The translations under genes and the position numbers were made by a program. Shown here piece by piece: positions 45,081-53,888 of a DNA stretch of 64,000 nt. A model generated the notes under the pieces. That model made no database searches and was not told the DNA's origin. It saw nothing but the letters and a program-made list of their open reading frames with translations. Origin of the DNA: Flavobacterium salilacus subsp. salilacus (GTDB taxonomy: Bacteria; Bacteroidota; Bacteroidia; Flavobacteriales; Flavobacteriaceae); contig NZ_SKBP01000008.1 of the NCBI RefSeq assembly GCF_004634195.1, forward strand, positions 78,684 through 142,683. The letters run 5' to 3'. Position 1 is the first letter of the stretch. The number at the start of each line of letters is the position of its first letter.

Positions 45081-46406
45081 TTATTCACCATACATCTCTT
45101 TAACGAAATCTTGGTAAGTAACCTCTTTTGTTTTGTATTTCACGTTTTCTTTAAACAGGTTAAGCATTTTTTCGCTCATTACCTGTTCTGATAGTTTTTT
45201 AACTTCGTCTTGGTTAGAAAGCACTCGTGCCACTATGTTCTCGACATCTTCATCGGTAGGGTTCATTTGCCCAAACTGTGCCATTTGCTTTTTAATAATT
45301 TCAGAGGCATAGGCTTTAAGTTCTTCAAAGTTTACCTGAAGGTTGTTTTCGTTTATGATTTTACCTTCGATAAGCTGATATCGCAACCCTTTTTCTGATT
45401 TAGCATATTCTTCCTCTGCCTGTTCTGCAGTTATTGGGTTTTCGCCTACCGTTTGTATCCATTTTTTAAGAAACTCGGCAGGAAGATCAAAATTAGTGTT
45501 TTCTATAATCGATTCCGTAACATCGTTAAGGAACTTTTGGTCTGCCTGCTGTGCAAATTGCTGCTCGGCATCTTGCTTAATTTTTTCTTTAACTTCTTCT
45601 ACAGAGGTTACATTACCTTCACCAAACAGTTTGTCAAACAACTCCTGATTAAGTTCTGCAGGCTCTATACTGTTTATTTCCTCTATTGTGAAGGTTACCT
45701 CTATATCAAGCCCGTGTACATCGTCATGATCTACTTTAAGGTAATCCATTAATTTATGATCATCATCAAAAAGCCCTTTGGTAGAAACTGTAACTACATC
45801 GCCCACTTTTTTACCGATGAATTTTTTAGCAACGGTTTTAGTTTTGAATGCAGATGTATTGATGGTTACCTCATTGTTAATGCCTTTCTCTTCGTTAGCG
45901 AAAACACCATGCATATCGTAACCTTCCTCAACTTTATCTTTAGGAACAAGTTTGCCATACTGTTTCTGTATGCGCTCTACCTGCTCGTCAAGCATTTTGT
46001 CGTCTGCAATTATGGTATATTTTACAACTTTATTTTTTGCACTAAGATCTACGGTAAATTCAGGAGCAAGACCCAATTCAAATTCAAAAGATAAATCATC
46101 AGCCTCCCAGTCAAAATCCTCAGTAATTTTAGGTAGCGGGTTGCCCAGTACATCCAGTTTTTCTTCTGTAAGATAGTTGTTTAATGATGTTTGAAGCACT
46201 TTATTCACCTCATCCAGCAATACGGCTTTGCCATACTGTTTTTGTATAAGGCTCATCGGTACAGCACCTTTCCTGAAACCCGGAATATTGGCGTTTTTTC
46301 TGTAATTCTGTAAAACTTTATCTACTTGTGGCTTATAATCTTCTTTTGTTATTGCTACTGTAACAACAGCATTTAGTGCATCTACCTGCTCTCTCGTAAT
46401 GTTCAT
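45081..46406 (-). CDS. tig: Trigger factor chaperone
   Basis: 441 aa ribosome-associated folding chaperone. The N-terminal ribosome-binding domain has the signature IPGFRKGAVPMSLIQKQYG. The middle (~150-245) is the PPIase-like domain, but it lacks a clear FKBP active-site pattern. The C-terminal helical chaperone arms run to the end. Length is near the usual 430-450. It is the first gene of tig-clpP-clpX on the minus strand, with a promoter at 46445-46475 that contains a palindrome. Confidence 0.95.
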   Translation of the reverse strand: MNITREQVDALNAVVTVAITKEDYKPQVDKVLQNYRKNANIPGFRKGAVPMSLIQKQYGKAVLLDEVNKVLQTSLNNYLTEEKLDVLGNPLPKITEDFDWEADDLSFEFELGLAPEFTVDLSAKNKVVKYTIIADDKMLDEQVERIQKQYGKLVPKDKVEEGYDMHGVFANEEKGINNEVTINTSAFKTKTVAKKFIGKKVGDVVTVSTKGLFDDDHKLMDYLKVDHDDVHGLDIEVTFTIEEINSIEPAELNQELFDKLFGEGNVTSVEEVKEKIKQDAEQQFAQQADQKFLNDVTESIIENTNFDLPAEFLKKWIQTVGENPITAEQAEEEYAKSEKGLRYQLIEGKIINENNLQVNFEELKAYASEIIKKQMAQFGQMNPTDEDVENIVARVLSNQDEVKKLSEQVMSEKMLNLFKENVKYKTKEVTYQDFVKEMYGE

Positions 46407-46436
46407 TATCTAAAAATGTTTAAATACCATAAAATT

Positions 46437-46475
46437 ATGGCTTGCAAAATTATAATATTTTTACAAGCCATACAA
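46437..46475 (-). promoter_or_regulatory. tig-clpPX promoter with overlapping palindrome
   Basis: On the minus strand TTG (46475-46473), 20 nt, TAATTTTG (46452-46445). The inverted repeat ATGGCTTG (46437-46444) and CAAGCCAT (46464-46471) brackets the -7 region and may be an operator. Confidence 0.65.
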
Positions 46476-46522
46476 ATTTTTAAACTTTTGTATTTTCTAC
46501 TACCCCGTTAGCCTTTCGCGTT

Positions 46523-46870
46523 TTAGGTTTCTTCTCTGTCTGACATACCGGATACTAATGACTGGCATATGGAAAGAACTATGCTAAACAACAATGCATG
46601 CCAAAAGGTTGGCACATCAAAACCAGGCACAAGTGCACTGCACAGCATTATAATAACAGCATTTATTATCAGCAAAAACAGCCCCAATGTGAGTATTGTG
46701 GCGGGCAATGTAAAAATTATCAGTATCGGTTTCACAAAAATATTGAGTAACCCCAAAACAAGTGCAACCAACAAAGCCGACATCCATCCTGTAACGGTTA
46801 TACCAGGTAACAAGTACGACAGAAGCAGCACAAAAATAGTAGTAAAGAATATTTTTATTAACGTCTTCAT
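46523..46870 (-). CDS. Small membrane protein, phage-holin family IV (PF04020-type)
   Basis: 115 aa with four hydrophobic helices covering nearly the whole chain (ITVTGWMSALLVALVLGLLNIF, ILIIFTLPATILTLGLFLLIINAVII, VPTFWHALLFSIVLSICQ). The pattern V-x-P-I-L-I-I-F-T-L-P and ALVPGFDV fits the family of 4-TM proteins called mycobacterial-type holins. No lysis partner or phage gene is nearby, so a chromosomal housekeeping role is more likely than lysis. The function is not established. It is upstream of tig on the same strand but separated by the tig promoter. Confidence 0.85.
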   Translation of the reverse strand: MKTLIKIFFTTIFVLLLSYLLPGITVTGWMSALLVALVLGLLNIFVKPILIIFTLPATILTLGLFLLIINAVIIMLCSALVPGFDVPTFWHALLFSIVLSICQSLVSGMSDREET

Positions 46871-46957
46871 TTTTTAGGATAAAAGTGTGTTTTGTAAAAT
46901 TAAAAAAACACCCTAAAATAAGGGTGCTTTCAGATAATTTATTTTAAACTTTTATTT

Positions 46958-48526
46958 TTAATTGGTAGGTAAAACCGTTGCTCCGGGAAAATTACCTGCG
47001 TTTATTTGCGGTAATTTAGCATTATAATAGTCGTTTATAATCTTTATAATTTCATTGGCAACCACAGCATACCCTCTTGCATTAGGGTGTACCCCGTCAA
47101 GCGAAAATAATACTGTGCTAATATTGCTCAGGCTAAAATAGTCCGCATTATAAAGTTGTCCATCCTCCGTTCTTAAACCGGTAACAAGTTTTGCCAATAT
47201 AGCATTCATATCGGCAACAGCAAGGTTGTTTACTTCGGCTATACCTCTTATGCTTTGGTTAAAGCTTACAGTAGCCTCGGCAACCATATCAGCCTCGTCA
47301 GCCGTAAGCACATGCTGATCCTGTAGCGGATAGGTAATACCAAAGGCATCAAACGGAGCAGGAATACCTGCAGGAGCTGTACCAATAACAGAGCGTGTGG
47401 ACAGCAAAATTAAATCATTTGATGTAGCCTGTCTTGCCTGCCCGAATATACTTCCTATAAACTGTGCTTGGGGAGCAGGATAGCCTGCTTGTATTAGCGC
47501 TCCGGCTATTTGGGCAGAAAGGTTTGTTAACGTTTCATCTACAATAAGTAACGGGTTATTGCCTGATGTAGATAACGGAGCTATCCTGTCAGGTTGTCCA
47601 AAAGCAGCCAAAGCCTGTGTTATGGGGCCATAAAGCTCAGCATTAAGTTGGGTTATGGCAGCCTGACCCACAGCAACATTACCGCCTCCTATAAGCGATG
47701 CTGTAATTGGGTTGTGGGGTACTGTTGTAAAAAACGGTATCGAAGTAACATCGGGTATTGTAGCTACAACGCCTTTTGCCCCGCCCGATGTGAGTGTAGT
47801 GGTTATTTGCGAATATACACCGGCAAATACTGTCGGGTCGGTAATATCATTAAAACCATAGGTATTCGGGTCGAAATTACCTAGTTGATTTACCCCAACA
47901 CCACCCGATGTAGCAAAAGCCAAAACATCGTTACTGCCTATCCAGTTGGTAAAAAAGGTAGGATTTTTTGACATTGCATCACCCAATACTGTAGCTGTAG
48001 GCGATGTTGCATGACGAACATAGTACGGATTAGCCAATCCTAACGGCACCCCTGCAGAGTTACCATAACCTGCTGCAAGCAGGTGGAATGATTTTGCACC
48101 GGGAACCCCCATATTATTATAGGCTGTTGCCTGTTGTGTAAGTGTTATGGTAGATGTGCCCGCTATAGGTTCAGGACCGCCTGCAGAGGCATCTATAATC
48201 AATCTTGTACCATAACCCGGAATACCGATGATGCCTCCCAGATTATTTACGTCTTCTTCATACGATGGTTGTGTAAATTCACCTCCGCCTGCTACGGCAA
48301 ACTGCTGTGCCAACAGGTTAGGAAATGAGTATGACTGCCCAACGCGCGACATACTGCCATCCATATATCCTGCGGTAAGGGAGTTACCCACTGCAACATA
48401 GGAACTAAAATCGGCATCGCCCGAATTGTAGCTGCTATTGCTCAATTCATTTTCAAACTCTGGTTCGCAACCGGCAAATATAAATGCCAGTACGGATAAG
48501 CATATAATTTTATTTTTCATTTTCAT
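46958..48526 (-). CDS. SGNH/GDSL-type hydrolase lipoprotein
   Basis: 522 aa. The lipobox ends in Cys20 (FIFAGC). The nucleophile block AVGNSLTAGY (S49, G-N-S variant of G-D-S) is seen, as are a block III-type WIGSNDVLAF and the closing DGVHPNARGYAVVANEI with Asp and His. These are the four SGNH blocks of an esterase or lipase. A long internal region (~130-330) is rich in Gly, Ala and Thr. It begins 6 nt after the stop of the FadL-type porin gene, so the two are co-expressed. An outer-membrane lipid-hydrolysing role for the pair is inferred. Confidence 0.88.
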   Translation of the reverse strand: MKMKNKIICLSVLAFIFAGCEPEFENELSNSSYNSGDADFSSYVAVGNSLTAGYMDGSMSRVGQSYSFPNLLAQQFAVAGGGEFTQPSYEEDVNNLGGIIGIPGYGTRLIIDASAGGPEPIAGTSTITLTQQATAYNNMGVPGAKSFHLLAAGYGNSAGVPLGLANPYYVRHATSPTATVLGDAMSKNPTFFTNWIGSNDVLAFATSGGVGVNQLGNFDPNTYGFNDITDPTVFAGVYSQITTTLTSGGAKGVVATIPDVTSIPFFTTVPHNPITASLIGGGNVAVGQAAITQLNAELYGPITQALAAFGQPDRIAPLSTSGNNPLLIVDETLTNLSAQIAGALIQAGYPAPQAQFIGSIFGQARQATSNDLILLSTRSVIGTAPAGIPAPFDAFGITYPLQDQHVLTADEADMVAEATVSFNQSIRGIAEVNNLAVADMNAILAKLVTGLRTEDGQLYNADYFSLSNISTVLFSLDGVHPNARGYAVVANEIIKIINDYYNAKLPQINAGNFPGATVLPTN

Positions 48527-48532
48527 CTTTTT

Positions 48533-49780
48533 TTAGAAACTGTAGGTTAAACCAACGCCCGGAGAGAATACCACATTTTTATAAGTACCCCCAAAAGAAA
48601 CATTATCCTGAGTACCTTCTGAATAATGGTCGTATGAATTATCAACTTCATCAAAGTGAAGGTAAAGGAACGAAAAGTCAACACCCAGTTTTTTGTTAAT
48701 TTGATATGTTAAACCACCTGTAAAGCCCATAGAATCGTTTCTTGGAGTTTCAGGAGCAAAATAACCGTCGCGCACAGGGCTTTCGTCAAAATACCAACCG
48801 GCACGGAAAGCAAATTTTTCGTTAGGCACATACTGTGTACCCACTCGGTACGTACTTGCATCTTTATAGTTACGAGGGTTAACAGATGTTGGGGTATCGT
48901 TACCGAAACTCACATCAAGGGACTTGTACGCATTCCAGTAAGCACGGTTATAATCAACAGCTACCAGCCATTTATCAGTTACCTTATACGAAAAACCTAC
49001 TGCAAGTTCGGCAGGAAGCGGAAGATCGGCACTAAAAGTAGTATTGGTATATGTACCTTCTGCAAAAGCAGGAAGGTCGTTAAAAGTAGCATCGCCATCG
49101 CGCGCTTCCATAGTAATTTCAGAGCGGTAGTTAAACCCAAGCATTAAATCATCTATAGGGTTAAACATAAAACCTGCTGTCCACCCCCAAGCTGTTACAC
49201 CGGATGCATCAATGGTAAGGTCAGATCTTTCGCCTTCCTCGTTAGTAAGGCTTCTGGTGAGGTTTCTGTTAAAGTTTACGCTTCCTGTTACATATATAGG
49301 TCCTCCACCTACACTAAACCTGTCGCTTAGCTTTACGGATACCGTTGGTTGTATATATACAGCCTGAAGGTCTATATCGTTTACCAAGTGCGACCCCTGC
49401 CAGTCTTCATCCCACTCTACCGCACTTCCGTATGGCGTATATACGGCAACACCTGCCGATAACCAATCGTTCACTCTGTAAGAAACATAGGCAGTAAATG
49501 GTGTACCGAAGTTTTCGGTAGAAGCTTTCCAGTTATACGTTTCATTTTGGAATTTAGTTCGTGCAAAAAGGGCGTTACCACCAATCGATACATTAAAACG
49601 GTCTTCAAGGAATGCCATACCCGAAGGGTTAAAGAACATCACCTCGGCACTGTTTACAACCGCTACCCCGGTATGCCCCATAGCCAATTGCTTTTGACCC
49701 TGCAGGGCAACGCGATATCCTCCTGCAAAAGCAGAGGAAGCTGTTAAAGCCGCAACTGTTAAAGATAATAGTTTTCTCAT
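48533..49780 (-). CDS. OmpP1/FadL-family outer-membrane transporter
   Basis: 415 aa beta-barrel. The signal peptide (LTVAALTASSAFA) is followed by GGYRVALQGQKQLAMGHTGVAVVNSAEVMFFNPSGMAFL, the hallmark of the N-terminal hatch of FadL, including the N-P-A/S-G motif. The rest is a series of amphipathic strands and ends in VVFSPGVGLTYSF with terminal Phe. FadL-type proteins pass long-chain fatty acids or other hydrophobic molecules inward. The SGNH lipoprotein gene follows after 6 nt. It has a textbook promoter at 49820-49849. Confidence 0.93.
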   Translation of the reverse strand: MRKLLSLTVAALTASSAFAGGYRVALQGQKQLAMGHTGVAVVNSAEVMFFNPSGMAFLEDRFNVSIGGNALFARTKFQNETYNWKASTENFGTPFTAYVSYRVNDWLSAGVAVYTPYGSAVEWDEDWQGSHLVNDIDLQAVYIQPTVSVKLSDRFSVGGGPIYVTGSVNFNRNLTRSLTNEEGERSDLTIDASGVTAWGWTAGFMFNPIDDLMLGFNYRSEITMEARDGDATFNDLPAFAEGTYTNTTFSADLPLPAELAVGFSYKVTDKWLVAVDYNRAYWNAYKSLDVSFGNDTPTSVNPRNYKDASTYRVGTQYVPNEKFAFRAGWYFDESPVRDGYFAPETPRNDSMGFTGGLTYQINKKLGVDFSFLYLHFDEVDNSYDHYSEGTQDNVSFGGTYKNVVFSPGVGLTYSF

Positions 49781-49819
49781 TGTAAAAATGTGTTAGTTTT
49801 TCATTTCATATTCTTATTT

Positions 49820-49849
49820 CAAAATTAGCATAAAATATGAATTATACAA
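49820..49849 (-). promoter_or_regulatory. Promoter of the fadL-type/SGNH operon
   Basis: On the minus strand TTG (49849-49847), 19 nt, TAATTTTG (49827-49820). It predicts a leader of about 33 nt. The rest of the 289-bp divergent gap up to 50069 is very AT-rich, and no other element was seen in it. Confidence 0.78.
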
Positions 49850-50069
49850 TATTTTTAGGTAATTTATTATGCAATCATAATATTTATTATTTAAAACTAT
49901 AAATCATAAATTACATAATTAGCAAGTATTAGTGTTAAAATTTTGATAAAATACAATATATCTCAGTAATATCCCAAAACCTATTATTTTAAGAATTACT
50001 AATAAAAACTTAAAAATTAATCGATTGAAAATATAATATGTACCTTTCTGGTTATAAACCTTAAAAAAA

Positions 50070-51635
50070 ATGCGTTTTTTAAAAAAAGCCTCCATTATAC
50101 TGGGCTGTATTATTGCTTTACTGCTGCTTATAAACTTTGGTATAAAGTATTGGGTAACCCAAAAACTGCCCGGAATACTATACGCTCAGAAAGATTTTCC
50201 GTATAATATAAACTATGAAGACATTGATGTACGGCTCGTTTCGGGCAGTTTTACAGTACACAATGCCTATATTTCGCCTAAAGACAGTTTGTCTGTAAAA
50301 ATGAATAAAGGCGCTTTTGGCAAGGTAAAACAGGTAAAAGTAGAAGGGTTTAACTTGTGGGCGTTATTGTGGCAAAACCGCATTAAGGTTAAAAATGTGA
50401 CAATAGATACCCCGGAGCTTACACTATATCCTAAAGATAAGAAATATAACACTGAGGATGACTTTATAAAACCTTTTGAAAACACTATTACTACGCAAAG
50501 AATAGAGATAAAAAAAGGAAAATTCCGTATGCTGGATTCTCTGCATAATATTACGGCAAAGGCAAGTAACATTAATTTCGAAATAAACAATACAACTATA
50601 GACAGCACCTCTGTTACTAAAGAAATACCCGTGCGGTATAAAAATTACAGCCTTAGCTGCGACAGCGTTTTTTACAAAGTCAATACATTCTACAACATAA
50701 CCCTTACTCATATCAAAAAAGACAAAGATGTATTTTCTGCCTCCGGTTTTAAACTTATACCGCAGCAAAGCAGGGCACAATTTAACCAAATGATACCTGT
50801 AGAGCGCGACCAGTTTACCATAAGCGCAGCTAAAATTGATGTTCCTGAAAATGACTGGGGATATAATAACGACACCCTTTTTGTGCATATCCCGAAGCTA
50901 AGCATAGAAAATATGGATGCCAATATATACAGGGGCAAAATGGTAAAAGATGACCTGAAAACGAAAAAACTGTACAGCCAGATGCTTCGCGAGCTTGATT
51001 TTGACCTGAAGGTAGATACGCTTATGCTGAAAAAATCGGCAATAGTTTATGAGGAACAACTGACTTATGACGAAGCACCCGGAAAAGTTTTGTTTTCTGA
51101 TTTTTATGCCAGTGTTTATAATTTGTACAGCCCTGTCGGGAAAAAAGAAATACCCAATACCGTTATAGATGTGCAAGCCATGTTTATGAAACAATCTCCG
51201 CTACAAGTGCATTGGTTTTTTAATATAACTGATACTTCCGATGCTTTTACTATAGAAGGGGGATTGCAAAACTTGGATGCCGCACAGCTTAACACCGTGA
51301 CGAAAGGGTTAATGAATGCCAAAACATCGGGTAATATTACCGGAGTAGATTTTACATTTAATGGAAACCGAGAAAAATCGACAGGGAGTTTTGCGATACG
51401 TTATGACAACCTTAAGGTTGAAATACTGAAAAAGGACAGTAACAACAAAAATAAGCTACTCTCTTTTGTTGGCAATTTGGTTGTAAAAAACGACAGTAAC
51501 GGCAATATAAAAAATACTGAGGTTACCGCCGAAAGGGTAAAAAACAAATCAGTCTTTAACTTTTTGTGGCGTTTTTTACAGCAGGGGTTAAAAAACACCA
51601 TACTCCCCTCGCTCCTTACAGGGAACGATGATTAA
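50070..51635 (+). CDS. AsmA/DUF748-like envelope protein
   Basis: 521 aa with an N-terminal membrane helix (~8-27) and a long beta-repeat body. The start (KLPGILYAQKDFPYNINYEDIDVRLVSGSFTVHNAYIS) is that of AsmA/DUF748-like proteins. The repeated pattern of short strands, e.g. IEIKKGKFRMLDSLHNITAKASNINFEIN, suggests a groove-shaped bridge. It ends with an amphipathic C-terminal part (NFLWRFLQQGLKNTILPSLL). A membrane lipid-transfer or assembly role is a family inference. Its 3' end overlaps the convergent hydrolase gene by 4 nt. It is shorter than the 899-aa AsmA-like protein at 37.3 kb. Confidence 0.75.
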   Translation: MRFLKKASIILGCIIALLLLINFGIKYWVTQKLPGILYAQKDFPYNINYEDIDVRLVSGSFTVHNAYISPKDSLSVKMNKGAFGKVKQVKVEGFNLWALLWQNRIKVKNVTIDTPELTLYPKDKKYNTEDDFIKPFENTITTQRIEIKKGKFRMLDSLHNITAKASNINFEINNTTIDSTSVTKEIPVRYKNYSLSCDSVFYKVNTFYNITLTHIKKDKDVFSASGFKLIPQQSRAQFNQMIPVERDQFTISAAKIDVPENDWGYNNDTLFVHIPKLSIENMDANIYRGKMVKDDLKTKKLYSQMLRELDFDLKVDTLMLKKSAIVYEEQLTYDEAPGKVLFSDFYASVYNLYSPVGKKEIPNTVIDVQAMFMKQSPLQVHWFFNITDTSDAFTIEGGLQNLDAAQLNTVTKGLMNAKTSGNITGVDFTFNGNREKSTGSFAIRYDNLKVEILKKDSNNKNKLLSFVGNLVVKNDSNGNIKNTEVTAERVKNKSVFNFLWRFLQQGLKNTILPSLLTGNDD

Positions 51636-52399
51636 CCCTGATTAAGAAATGCTAATGTTTCTCTCAAAAAATCTTCCGAATTTTCGGCATGCAGCCAGTG
51701 CCCTGCATTTTTTATCGTTACAATCTCCGCATTCGGAAAATGTTTTTTAATACCTTCTGTATCTTCCTCATTTATATAATTGGATTTTTCTCCTTTCAAG
51801 AAAAGCGTTTCGCCGTTATACACAGCAGCTTCGGGCAACGCCTCTCCTATATTTTCAGGATTTTTATTAAACACATCAAGATTAAATCTAAAAGCAAGCT
51901 GCCCCTGCATTTTCCAGTACAGGCTTTTCATTAAAAACTGCCGTGTACCAAAATCGGGCACATACTCTTTCAGCACCTCTTCCACATCGCTGCGTGACGG
52001 TTTTTGCGAAAAATCGACAGCGGAAAGCCCTGCCAGTATATCCTGATGGTGCGGTCGGTAATACTTTGTACCAATATCGGCTATGATAAGCTTATTCACT
52101 TTTTCAGGGTATGTCATCGCAAAAAACATAGCTGCCTTGCCTCCCATAGAGTGCCCCATCAAATCTATCTTTTCAAGATTATGCCCTTCACAATATTTAA
52201 GTATATCCTGCGCCATAACATCATAATTAAATTCATCCGAATGGAAACTTTTACCATGATTTCGCATATCTAAGGCATGCACTTCATAACCCTTTTCAGC
52301 ATAATCTCCCGAAAGGGTTTTCCAGTTGTCCGACATTCCTAAAAAGCCGTGCAGTATAACAAACGGTTTTCCTGTTCCTTCTATTCTTGATTCAAGCAT
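51632..52399 (-). CDS. Alpha/beta-fold hydrolase (YbfF-like esterase)
   Basis: 255 aa. The oxyanion segment ILHGFLGMSDNW, catalytic S84 in MGHSMGGKAAM, and the closing His in IKNAGHWLHAE are intact. LDMRNHGKSFHS is the conserved region after strand 4. Family members hydrolyse short acyl esters or thioesters; the physiological substrate is not known. It follows pdxJ by 3 nt, so the two probably form one transcript. It overlaps the AsmA-like gene by 4 nt at its 3' end. Confidence 0.9.
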   Translation of the reverse strand: MLESRIEGTGKPFVILHGFLGMSDNWKTLSGDYAEKGYEVHALDMRNHGKSFHSDEFNYDVMAQDILKYCEGHNLEKIDLMGHSMGGKAAMFFAMTYPEKVNKLIIADIGTKYYRPHHQDILAGLSAVDFSQKPSRSDVEEVLKEYVPDFGTRQFLMKSLYWKMQGQLAFRFNLDVFNKNPENIGEALPEAAVYNGETLFLKGEKSNYINEEDTEGIKKHFPNAEIVTIKNAGHWLHAENSEDFLRETLAFLNQG

Positions 52400-52402
52400 A
52401 TT

Positions 52403-53116
52403 CTATTTCAATTTTTGTAAATACATATTTACTACATTTTCCAATCCCAAATATAACGATTCGGCTATCAGGGCATGCCCTATGGATACCTCGAGCAAGC
52501 CGGGTATATTTTGTTTAAAATACTGTATGTTATCCAAACTCAGGTCGTGCCCTGCATTTATCCCCATTTCCAGTTGGTTAGCCACCTGCGCTGCCTCAAC
52601 ATAGGGTTGAATCCCATCTTTATTACCCAAACCATATTGGTGCGCATAGGCTTCGGTATAAAGCTCTATCCTGTCAGTACCCGTAGCTTTTGCTCCTTCT
52701 ACCATTTTCGATACCGGATCTACAAATATAGAGGTACGTATGCCGTTTTGCTTAAACTCCTGTATTACCTCCTGCAAAAAGCTCTTATGCTTCACCGTAT
52801 CCCAACCCGCATTGCTTGTTATGGCATCATCGGCATCGGGCACAAGGGTTACCTGTGTGGGCTTTACCTCCAGCACCAGGTCAATAAACTTTCGCACAGG
52901 GTTTCCTTCTATATTATATTCGGTATGCACTATCGGCACAAGGTCGCGCGCATCCTGATAGCGAATGTGTCTTTCATCAGGTCGTGGGTGTATGGTTACA
53001 CCTTGTGCACCAAAGCGTTGCACATCGGCAGCCACTTTTAGTAAGTCGGGCACATTCCCGCCTCTGGAGTTACGTAATGTGGCTATTTTATTTATGTTTA
53101 CACTCAGTTTTGCCAT
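52403..53116 (-). CDS. pdxJ: Pyridoxine 5'-phosphate synthase
   Basis: 237 aa TIM-barrel enzyme that condenses 1-deoxyxylulose 5-phosphate with 3-amino-2-oxopropyl phosphate to make pyridoxine 5'-phosphate. Family motifs: LSVNINKIATLRNSRGG, GVTIHPRPDERHI (with catalytic His), VTLVPDADDAITSNAGWD, and the C-terminal GINAGHDLSLDN..Y, and SIGHALIAESLYLGL. Length is normal. It marks the DXP-dependent vitamin B6 route. An esterase gene follows after 3 nt. A CBS-domain gene is divergent. Confidence 0.96.
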   Translation of the reverse strand: MAKLSVNINKIATLRNSRGGNVPDLLKVAADVQRFGAQGVTIHPRPDERHIRYQDARDLVPIVHTEYNIEGNPVRKFIDLVLEVKPTQVTLVPDADDAITSNAGWDTVKHKSFLQEVIQEFKQNGIRTSIFVDPVSKMVEGAKATGTDRIELYTEAYAHQYGLGNKDGIQPYVEAAQVANQLEMGINAGHDLSLDNIQYFKQNIPGLLEVSIGHALIAESLYLGLENVVNMYLQKLK

Positions 53117-53219
53117 ATCTTTGTTAAATGTGGTTTTGTATCACAAAAATACAAACTTAAAAAGGCAGAATATCCTTATTTTTTGATTATTTTGCATAAA
53201 TAAAAACCGTATTGCCCCC

Positions 53220-53879
53220 ATGATTGATATTACAGATTTTATCAATAACGACATAAAACCTTTACGCACAAACGACTCTATTGCCGTAGCACAGGATTTG
53301 TTTGCAGAATATCCGTTTTCGCACTTTCCTGTTATGGAAGATGACGTTTATATAGGTTGCGCTAATGCCGAAGATACCGAGCTAATGGATATTGAAAAAA
53401 AAGTGGGTGAAGATCGTTTTTCTCTCGGACGCTTTTTTGTGAGAGATACTACTATTTGGCTTGATGTACTGGAAGCTTTTGCTAAAAATGAAACGAATGT
53501 AATGCCTATACTGGATAGCAACAACAAGTATATAGGCTATTATGAAATAGCCGACATAATACGTTTCTTTCACGAAACTCCTTTTCTGAAAGAAAATGGC
53601 GGCATACTGGTAGTGGAAAAAAATATAGCAGACTACAGCATGAGTGAGGCAGCACAAATTGTAGAGAGCAACAACAGTAAGTTATTAGGACTTTTTGTAT
53701 CTGATGCAAACCTTGACAAGGTGCAAATAACCATAAAAATAAGTACCGGAGGGCTTAGCGAAATTATACAAACCTTCAGGAGGTATAATTATGATATTAT
53801 TTCTGAGCATCAGGAAGATGTTTACCTGAACACACTGAAAGACCGGAGTGATTACTTAGATAAATACCTGAATATTTAA
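53220..53879 (+). CDS. CBS-domain protein
   Basis: 219 aa, cytosolic. Two CBS-like units: ~5-60 (ITDFINNDIKPLRTNDSIAVAQDLFAEYPFSHFPVMEDD) and ~72-125 (VRDTTIWLDVLEAFAKNETNVMPILDSNNKYIGYYEIADII). The final ~70 residues (KVQITIKISTGGLSEIIQTFRRYNYDII) look like an ACT-type ligand-binding fold. Such pairs bind nucleotides or amino acids and act as sensors. It lies 9 nt before nadK, probably in one transcript. That supports a link with nucleotide or NAD status, but the ligand is not known. Confidence 0.85.
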   Translation: MIDITDFINNDIKPLRTNDSIAVAQDLFAEYPFSHFPVMEDDVYIGCANAEDTELMDIEKKVGEDRFSLGRFFVRDTTIWLDVLEAFAKNETNVMPILDSNNKYIGYYEIADIIRFFHETPFLKENGGILVVEKNIADYSMSEAAQIVESNNSKLLGLFVSDANLDKVQITIKISTGGLSEIIQTFRRYNYDIISEHQEDVYLNTLKDRSDYLDKYLNI

Positions 53880-53888
53880 CTCTCATAT

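Noticed and set aside
46523..46870. Holin-like gene as a sign of prophage
   Set aside because: No lysin, capsid, integrase or other phage gene is nearby, and this 4-TM family is common on bacterial chromosomes.
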